From: Cryobacterium sp. PH31-AA6
GTDB taxonomy: Bacteria > Actinomycetota > Actinomycetes > Actinomycetales > Microbacteriaceae
DNA: 64,000 bases
NCBI RefSeq assembly: GCF_030063195.1
Contig: NZ_JASISS010000009.1
Location: forward strand, 52,066 to 116,065
Reading direction: 5' to 3'
Part shown: piece after piece, positions 55,731 through 64,000 of the stretch
Layout: each line of letters starts with the position of its first letter
Numbering within the stretch: the stretch's first letter is position 1
Position numbers and translations under genes: made by a program
Notes under the pieces: generated by a model
Seen by the model: the letters and a program-made list of their open reading frames with translations, nothing else
Databases searched by the model: none
What the model was told of the DNA's origin: nothing

Positions 55731-56698
55731 GCACTCACACCGCTGCCGTCGACACCCTCCGAGATTCGCTCGTCCAGGTCCGCACCGAGGTCGGCAAGGC
55801 CGTCGTCGGCCAGGACGCCGCGGTGACAGGTTTGATCATTGCCCTGCTGGCCAGGGGCCACGTACTGCTCGAGGGTGTGCCGGGCGTGGCAAAGACGCTG
55901 CTGGTGCGCGCGCTCAGCCACTCCCTCAGCCTGGAAACCAAGCGCGTGCAGTTCACCCCCGACCTCATGCCCGGCGACGTCACCGGCTCCCTCGTCTACG
56001 ATGCCAAGGTCGGTGAATTCGAGTTCCGTCAGGGGCCGGTGTTCACCAACATCCTGCTGGCCGATGAGATCAACCGCACGCCGCCGAAGACCCAGTCCTC
56101 GCTGCTCGAGGCGATGGAGGAGCGACAGGTCAGCGTCGACGGCGCGTCCCTGCCCCTGCCGGAGCCGTTCATCGTCGCCGCCACCATGAACCCGATCGAG
56201 TACGAGGGGACCTACACGCTGCCGGAGGCTCAGCTCGACCGTTTCCTGCTCAAGCTCGTGCTCGACGTTCCGGAGCGGGACGCGGAGTATGAGGTGCTCA
56301 GACGGCACGCCGAAGGATTCAACCCGCGCGACCTGGCCGGCGCCGGGGTCACCGCGGTACTCGGCCCGGAGCAATTGCGCGCGGCGCAGGCGGCCGTGTC
56401 CTCCGTCGGGTCCAGCCCGGACGTGCTCGCCTATATGGTCGACCTCGCGAGAGCGACCCGGCGCAGTCCGTCGGTGAAACTGGGCGTGAGCCCCAGAGGC
56501 ACCACGGCGCTGCTGGCCTCGGCAAAGGCCTGGGCCTGGTTGAGCGGCTACGACTCGATCACCCCCGACCACATCCAGGCGATGGTCCTGCCGTGCTGGC
56601 GGCACCGGATCCAGCTGCGTCCGGAGGCCGAACTCGAGGGCGTCTCCGTGGACGCGATCCTGCGTGCGGTCATGGCTCAGGTCCAGGTTCCGATCTAG
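55727..56698 (+). CDS. MoxR family AAA ATPase
   Basis: Protein of 323 residues. Walker A is LEGVPGVAKTLLVRAL near residue 45 and Walker B is ILLADEINRTPPKTQSSLLEAMEE; the sensor segment FIVAATMNPIEYEGTYTLPEAQLDRFLL follows. MoxR ATPases act as chaperones or maturation factors together with DUF58/VWA partners. It overlaps the DUF4350 gene by 4 nt and is followed at once (1 nt) by a DUF58 gene. The order matches the M. tuberculosis moxR2 region. Confidence 0.93.
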   Translation: MSTHTAAVDTLRDSLVQVRTEVGKAVVGQDAAVTGLIIALLARGHVLLEGVPGVAKTLLVRALSHSLSLETKRVQFTPDLMPGDVTGSLVYDAKVGEFEFRQGPVFTNILLADEINRTPPKTQSSLLEAMEERQVSVDGASLPLPEPFIVAATMNPIEYEGTYTLPEAQLDRFLLKLVLDVPERDAEYEVLRRHAEGFNPRDLAGAGVTAVLGPEQLRAAQAAVSSVGSSPDVLAYMVDLARATRRSPSVKLGVSPRGTTALLASAKAWAWLSGYDSITPDHIQAMVLPCWRHRIQLRPEAELEGVSVDAILRAVMAQVQVPI

Positions 56699-56699
56699 A

Positions 56700-58007
56700 G
56701 TGACGATCACCGGTCGCTTCGTCGCGCTCGTCGCCCTCGGCGTCGTGCCGATCGTTGCGCTTGGCCGCAGCCCGGGCATGGCCGCCGCGGTGCTCGGCGG
56801 GTGGCTGCTGCTCGTGCTCGGCCTCGGCATCCTCGACCTCGCACTGGCCGGATCGCCGCGCAGACTGGCACTCACGCGCAGCCTGCCGACCAGGGTCCGC
56901 CTGGGCGAGACGGTGACGAGCGACCTGTATCTGACCAACACCGGGAGCAGGCGTCTCCGGGCGGTCGTCCGGGACGGCTGGCAGCCGTCCGCCGGCGCGG
57001 GTGACAACCGCACCCCACTCCTCATCCCGTCGGGTGAACGGCGCGTCGTCTCCCTGCGCCTGACCCCGTTCCGCCGGGGCGAACGACGGGTGCAACAGGT
57101 GACGGTGCGATCGACCGGACCGCTCGGTCTCTGGGTGCGGCAGGCCAGCCTTGACTGCCCCGGAAGGTTGCGGGTGCTGCCGCCGTTCAACGCGCGCAAG
57201 CACCTCCCCTCCCGGATCACCCGGCTCAAGGAGCTCGACGGGCGCACCAGTCTCCTGGTCCGCGGTCAGGGCACCGAGTTTGATTCACTGCGGGAGTATG
57301 TGCGCGGCGACGACGTCCGATCCATCGATTGGCGGGCCACCGCACGTCAAAATGACGTCATGGTGCGCACCTGGCGCCCCGAACGCGACCGGCGCGTGGT
57401 CATCCTGATCGACAGCGGCCGCACCTCCGCGGCGCGAATCGACGACGAACCTCGACTCGACACCGCGTTCGAGGCGGCACTCCTGCTCGCCGGCCTCGCC
57501 TCCAAAGCGGGCGATCACGTCGACTTCATCGCCTACGACAGACGGGTGCGCGGCCGGGTCCAGGGCGCCCAGGGCGCAGAGCTCCTCTCACGGATGGTCG
57601 ATGCGATGGCCGTGATCGACCCCGAACTGATCGAAATGGACTGGTCGGCCGTGCCCGGTCAGGTCCGGGCGGTGACCAGCCAGCGGGCCCTGGTCGTGCT
57701 GGTCACCTCGGTCGACGCCCCCGGCGCCTCGACGGCGCTGCTCTCGATGCTGCCGCAGCTCACCCGACGGCACACCGTTGTCGTCGCATCCGTGACCGAT
57801 CCGACCACCCTGAGCGCCAGCCGGGAACGCGGCACCCGGGAGCAGATCTACCGGGCGGCGGCGGCGGAACGGGCCCTGCTCGATGTGGCGCGCGTCTCCG
57901 CCGCGATCCGGCAGCAGGGGGCGGACGTCGTCACGGGCTCCCCCGCCGATCTTCCCCCCGCCCTCGCCGACCGTTATCTCGCGCTCAAGGCGGCCGGTCG
58001 GCTCTGA
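56700..58007 (+). CDS. DUF58 domain-containing protein
   Basis: Protein of 435 residues. Two N-terminal hydrophobic segments (about 5-45) precede a beta-rich part. The DUF58 core follows (ELDGRTSLLVRGQGTEFDSLREYVRGDDVRSIDWRATAR) and then a VWA-like domain with the metal-site-like VVILIDSGRTSAARI. These proteins are partners of MoxR ATPases. The GTG at 56700 lies 1 nt after the moxR stop; the longer open frame is a shadow. It is convergent with the SpoIIM gene. Confidence 0.9.
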   Translation: MTITGRFVALVALGVVPIVALGRSPGMAAAVLGGWLLLVLGLGILDLALAGSPRRLALTRSLPTRVRLGETVTSDLYLTNTGSRRLRAVVRDGWQPSAGAGDNRTPLLIPSGERRVVSLRLTPFRRGERRVQQVTVRSTGPLGLWVRQASLDCPGRLRVLPPFNARKHLPSRITRLKELDGRTSLLVRGQGTEFDSLREYVRGDDVRSIDWRATARQNDVMVRTWRPERDRRVVILIDSGRTSAARIDDEPRLDTAFEAALLLAGLASKAGDHVDFIAYDRRVRGRVQGAQGAELLSRMVDAMAVIDPELIEMDWSAVPGQVRAVTSQRALVVLVTSVDAPGASTALLSMLPQLTRRHTVVVASVTDPTTLSASRERGTREQIYRAAAAERALLDVARVSAAIRQQGADVVTGSPADLPPALADRYLALKAAGRL

Positions 58008-58050
58008 ACCGGTCGGCCCTGAACCCGTCGGCCCTGCGGAGGCGGCCCGG

Positions 58051-59046
58051 TCAGGCGGAGTAGATCCGTGTGCTGCCGGCTTCGTACTCGGTCAGGTCGC
58101 CGGATTCGCCGGCGCGGGTCGCCCTGCCCCCCAGCACGATCATGTAGGCGAGGAAGGCCAGGAGGGCGGCGGCTCCGATGCCGATCTTCACGGGCCACGG
58201 CCAGGGCGCCGGGGTGACGAAACCCTCGATCACGCCGGAAACGAAAAGAACCAGCACGAGTCCGATGGCGACCGTGGACAGTGCACGGGCATCCTCGGCC
58301 AGTGCCTGGGCCCGTGTGCGTCCACCCGGAGCGATCCAGGCCCAGAAGATTCGGAGCCCACCCGCGGCGGCCACGAAAATCGCGGTGAGCTCCAGCATCC
58401 CGTGGGGGGCGATATAGAGCAGGAAGACGTCGCCCTTGCCGTAGGCGAACATGACGCCGGCGGCAACGCCGATGTTCTGGGCATTCTGCAAGACGATGTA
58501 GGGAACGTAGACCCCGAGAATGCCGAACGCGATGCACTGCGCTGCGATCCAGGCGTTGTTGGTCCACACCTGCCCGGCGAATGACGCGGCGGGGTTCTCC
58601 GAGTAATAATTGACGAAGTCCTCGTCGGCGAGCTTCTGGAGCTGGGCATCCGTGCCGAAGTTCGCGAGGACCTGCGGGTTCCCGAGAGCCCACACGGCGT
58701 AAAGGGTCGCGACGACCGCGGTGACGACCGCGACGGCGAGGGTGAGCCACCGCAAGCGGTACAGGGCAGCCGGCAGCTGAAAGACGAAGAAGCGGGGCAA
58801 CTGCGAAAGAACGTTCGCGCTCGCCCCGGTGAAGCGCAAACGGGCCCGGGACAGCGCCACCGAGAGCCGATCTCCGGGGATGGTGGAGCCGGCCGTGGTC
58901 TTGATGAACGAGAGTTCGGTGGCGCCCGCCTGGTACCGCTCGATCAGCTCGTCCGATTGCGCGCCGGACAAACGCCGCTGGGAGCCGAGCTCGGCCAGCC
59001 GGTCCCATTCGGCGCGGTGCGCCGCTGAATACGCGTCGAGGTCCAT
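58051..59046 (-). CDS. Stage II sporulation protein M (SpoIIM) family membrane protein
   Basis: Protein of 331 residues. A cytoplasmic helical N-terminus (about 1-95; EWDRLAELGSQRRLSGAQSDELIERYQAGATELSF) is followed by six to seven hydrophobic segments. These include VYVPYIVLQNAQNIGVAAGVMFAYGKGDVFLLYIAPHGMLEL, the SpoIIM/DUF95 signature. The organism group does not form endospores, so a general envelope role together with the MoxR/DUF58 cluster is more likely. The start codon is only 17 nt from the divergent RDD start, with TACTAT 8 nt upstream, so the mRNA is leaderless or nearly so. Confidence 0.88.
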   Translation of the reverse strand: MDLDAYSAAHRAEWDRLAELGSQRRLSGAQSDELIERYQAGATELSFIKTTAGSTIPGDRLSVALSRARLRFTGASANVLSQLPRFFVFQLPAALYRLRWLTLAVAVVTAVVATLYAVWALGNPQVLANFGTDAQLQKLADEDFVNYYSENPAASFAGQVWTNNAWIAAQCIAFGILGVYVPYIVLQNAQNIGVAAGVMFAYGKGDVFLLYIAPHGMLELTAIFVAAAGGLRIFWAWIAPGGRTRAQALAEDARALSTVAIGLVLVLFVSGVIEGFVTPAPWPWPVKIGIGAAALLAFLAYMIVLGGRATRAGESGDLTEYEAGSTRIYSA

Positions 59047-59050
59047 CTGC

Positions 59051-59060
59051 TCTAATAGTA
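59051..59060. promoter_or_regulatory. Shared bidirectional -10 element (SpoIIM / RDD)
   Basis: The AT-rich element TCTAATAGTA reads TCTAAT on plus (59051-59056, 7 nt before the RDD ATG) and TACTAT on minus (59060-59055, 8 nt before the SpoIIM ATG). The two -10 boxes overlap, and the start codons are 17 nt apart. Confidence 0.5.
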
Positions 59061-59063
59061 GGC

Positions 59064-59918
59064 ATGGCGGAGCACGGTATTGTTGCCGATCACGGCGAGT
59101 ATCCCCTGAACGAGTTCGAACTCGTCACCGGTGAAGCAGTTGCGCTCGATGTGCGCCCGGCCAGCGTGATCCTCCGGGCCGCCGGCACCATCATCGACTG
59201 GCTCGCCTACCTCCTCCTGTTCGTCGGCCTGGCGTTCGTGGTGAGCGTCCTGATCGGCGACTCGCTGGACGACGCTCTGGCCAGAACCCTCGGCGTCGCC
59301 GGACTGGTCTTTTCCATCCTGATCCTGCCGATGACCGTGGAGATTCTCACCGGGGGCCGCAGCCTCGGCAAACTGGCGATCGGGGCCCGGATCGTGCGCG
59401 ACGACGGTGGGGCGATTCAGCTCCGCCACGCATTCATCCGCGCCCTGGTCGGCGTGATCGAGCTCTACTTCACTTTCGGGGGACTCGCCGCGATGACCGC
59501 CCTGCTCAACGGCCGGTCCAAACGGCTCGGCGATCTGCTGGCCGGCACATACAGCCAGCACGAGCGGGTTCCGGCCGACCACGCCGCGGTGCGTGGTCTT
59601 CCACCCGAGCTCGAGGACTGGGCCCAAACGGTCGACATCGTGCGTTTGCCGGACCAGCTCGCCCGCCGGATCGCTCAGTTCCTGCGGCAGGCCGCCCGGC
59701 TCAGCCCGGACTCCCGGGTGATGCTGGCCGCCGGCCTCGCGGATGAGGCCTCCGTGTTCGTGTCGCCGCTCCCCGCTGCGCCGCCGGAGAGCCTGCTCCT
59801 CGGAATCGCCGCCGTGCGTCGTGACCGCGAGTATGCCGCGCTGATGCTGGAACGCGCTCGCCTGGAGCGCCTCCAGCCCGTGCTGGACAACCTCCCCCAC
59901 GGCTTCCCCAACCGTTAG
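59064..59918 (+). CDS. RDD family membrane protein
   Basis: Protein of 284 residues. The RDD domain (about 30-170) starts VRPASVILRAAGTIIDWLAYLLLFVGLAFV, continues with GGRSLGKLAIGARIVRDDGGAIQLRHAFIRALVG and ends with RLGDLLAGTY; three to four membrane segments. A cytoplasmic C-terminal tail of about 100 residues follows, rich in Ala, Arg and Leu. Its function is unknown; some RDD proteins carry ions. It is divergent from the SpoIIM gene and downstream lies the 5S-23S rRNA pair on the opposite strand. Confidence 0.88.
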   Translation: MAEHGIVADHGEYPLNEFELVTGEAVALDVRPASVILRAAGTIIDWLAYLLLFVGLAFVVSVLIGDSLDDALARTLGVAGLVFSILILPMTVEILTGGRSLGKLAIGARIVRDDGGAIQLRHAFIRALVGVIELYFTFGGLAAMTALLNGRSKRLGDLLAGTYSQHERVPADHAAVRGLPPELEDWAQTVDIVRLPDQLARRIAQFLRQAARLSPDSRVMLAAGLADEASVFVSPLPAAPPESLLLGIAAVRRDREYAALMLERARLERLQPVLDNLPHGFPNR

Positions 59919-60018
59919 GCCTCCCGCAACCACACAGCGCGTGCTGACCGGCGACATCCTCGAGCCCGTGTTCGCCGGTCCCGTCTAGCGGATCTTCGCG
60001 GTTGCCCGCGCCGGTGCC

Positions 60019-60055
60019 TGGTGCTCGTGGCCCGTGTTGGTGCTCGTGGCCCGTG
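60019..60055 (+). repeat. Two 18-nt direct copies in the gap after the RDD gene
   Basis: TGGTGCTCGTGGCCCGTG occurs at 60019-60036 and 60038-60055. The 290-nt gap between the RDD gene and 5S rRNA is otherwise G/T-rich low-complexity sequence with no gene that I can support. Confidence 0.85.
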
Positions 60056-60160
60056 GTCTGCGGCGGGCCGGGTTCCGGGGCGTGGGCCGCGAGGGCCCTG
60101 GTCGGAGCCGGCGTGGTGCGTTGCGCTGCGGTGCGGTGCGGGGTGGGGTGAGGGTTAACG

Positions 60161-60192
60161 CAAGAAAGCCACCCCGTGGGGTGGCTTTCTTG
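60161..60192. terminator. Strong hairpin between the RDD gene and 5S rRNA, probably bidirectional
   Basis: CAAGAAAGCCACCC and its complement form a 14-bp perfect stem with a CGTG loop. On plus it is followed by GTTTTTCT, a classical intrinsic terminator. On minus it lies 17 nt after the 5S 3' end, where the 3' arm itself contains CTTTCTT. It would end the rRNA operon and insulate the RDD side. Confidence 0.85.
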
Positions 60193-60208
60193 GTTTTTCT
60201 AAGTTAAG

Positions 60209-60326
60209 TCCGGCGGTGTCCTACTCTCCCACAGGGTCCCCCCTGCAGTACCATCGGCGCTGAGAGTCTTAGCTTCCGGGTTCGGAATGTGACCGGGCGT
60301 TTCCCTCTCGCTATAGCCGCCGAAAC
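60209..60326 (-). rRNA. rrf: 5S ribosomal RNA
   Basis: About 118 nt. On minus it begins GTTTCGGCGGCTATAGCGAG, contains the conserved CGCCCGGTCACATTCCGAAC and ends in GACACCGCCGGAC. Ends are approximate. It lies about 130 nt downstream of 23S rRNA. Confidence 0.95.
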
Positions 60327-60407
60327 ATCTTTCGATGAATCGATTCTATATTTTTCAGTTATAGAGCCCTCACGGTGCTTATGCCGGTGAGGGCGTTGTT
60401 CTCGACC

Positions 60408-60434
60408 GTACATCGAGAACCACATAGTGGACGC
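60408..60434 (-). other. 3' strand of the pre-23S processing stem
   Basis: This stretch pairs with 63715-63741 across the 23S gene over about 27 nt (most positions match, with a few G-U or mismatched pairs). It should form the RNase III-type processing stalk of pre-23S rRNA. Confidence 0.7.
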
Positions 60435-60454
60435 TTGCAGCTTATTCAAACTGG

Positions 60455-63585
<3,131 letters not shown>

Positions 63586-64000
63586 ATCACATGAGTTTGA
63601 ATCGATTGGTGTCACGAATAAATTCGCGACAGAAATTGACCAATGATCTAACACTCAAAGAGTGTTTTGATCTTTGTAATTTGCAGTCCGAAGACTGTCA
63701 AATTTAAGATGCTCGCGTCCACTGTGTAGTTCTCAAAGTACGGGCGGTACCCAGGCCCAGCCACGAATGATGTGACTGAGACAAGGTCCAGAGGAAAGGT
63801 TCATCCGCCGGCTAAAAGCCAGGAATGTTCCGGTCCCTCAGGACCCAACAGCGTGCATATGCAAACCCGCCAGGACCCCACCTTTCCGATACCCCAGAAG
63901 GGCATGTACTCGTTGAGAACCTCTTGGTTCTGCATCAATGTCAATGTTCCACCCATGAGCGCCACCGGGAAACGTGTGTTCCCGAAATGGCTTGGCAGTG
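63586..64000 (-). other. 16S-23S internal transcribed spacer (partial)
   Basis: About 415 nt of spacer with no tRNA gene. It holds the 5' strand of the pre-23S stem (63715-63741), a hairpin ACACT-N5-AGTGT (63651-63665) and a second imperfect hairpin (63611-63630). 16S rRNA would lie beyond 64000. Confidence 0.85.
63715..63741 (-). other. 5' strand of the pre-23S processing stem
   Basis: Complementary to 60408-60434 on the other side of 23S. On minus it contains TTTGAGAACTACACAGTGG, a leader element typical of actinobacterial rRNA operons. Confidence 0.7.

Noticed and set aside
63586..64000. tRNA gene (Ile or Ala) in the 16S-23S spacer
   Set aside because: No cloverleaf or conserved tRNA ends can be found on either strand; spacers without tRNA are common in this family.

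Overview
The window is a chromosomal segment of a high-GC actinobacterium, most likely a member of the Microbacteriaceae (a Cryobacterium-like genus is my best guess from gene content and the 16S-23S spacer, but the genus is not proven). It is almost entirely ordinary core chromosome. I see no prophage, insertion sequence, plasmid function, CRISPR array or tRNA gene. About 55 protein genes are tightly packed with many 1-8 nt overlaps, and a 5S-23S rRNA pair fills the right end.

Layout. 0-3.5 kb: a short-chain dehydrogenase, a GNAT acetyltransferase, uracil-DNA glycosylase, and an overlapping pair of a phosphoribosyltransferase and an S51 peptidase-like protein. 3.5-9.9 kb: a complete propionate-degrading methylcitrate locus (gntR-prpD-prpB-prpC on minus, prpE divergent on plus) with two TGTATACA-type palindromes in the divergent region. 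10-13 kb: butanediol-type dehydrogenase, a second SDR and a membrane acyltransferase. 13-15.8 kb: metY and metX of methionine biosynthesis. 15.8-19.1 kb: a histidine kinase, a membrane protein that looks like a degenerate kinase, and a NarL-type response regulator. 19-26.7 kb: a small thiamine-binding-like protein, a GT87-type membrane protein, NAD(P)HX dehydratase, an old-yellow-enzyme family reductase, two CNNM/HlyC-type membrane proteins and GuaB1. 26.8-30.7 kb: the fused E1/E2 2-oxoglutarate dehydrogenase (kgd/odhA).

31.5-52.5 kb follows the gene content of the Mycobacterium tuberculosis Rv3219-Rv3246c neighbourhood: rshA-sigH, aroA-rsgA, whiB1, pdtaS, an Rv3235-family gene, secA, hpf, comF, lpqB-mtrB-mtrA. 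Embedded in it are genes I cannot assign a function to: a six-module membrane protein (38.6-40.4 kb), a CpaE-like ATPase with an altered P-loop beside a SAF-domain protein (40.4-42.3 kb), a small HTH protein and a 198-residue protein. 52.7-59.9 kb matches a second conserved actinobacterial block (membrane protein, DUF4129, DUF4350, MoxR, DUF58, then divergent SpoIIM and RDD), as in M. tuberculosis Rv3689-Rv3695.

60.2-64 kb carries, on minus, 5S rRNA, 23S rRNA and the 16S-23S spacer; 16S lies beyond the right edge. Regulation visible in the sequence includes a SigH-type promoter (GGAAT-N18-GTT) for sigH located inside the start of aroA, many likely leaderless promoters of the form TAGNNT-N6/7-start codon, and a 21-bp hairpin with a nearby 42-bp direct repeat between whiB1 and pdtaS. 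The strongest unusual items are an intragenic copy of a dispersed palindromic repeat inside prpD, the kinase/degenerate-kinase pair, the repeat structure at whiB1-pdtaS, and shared -10 elements between divergent genes 17 nt apart.
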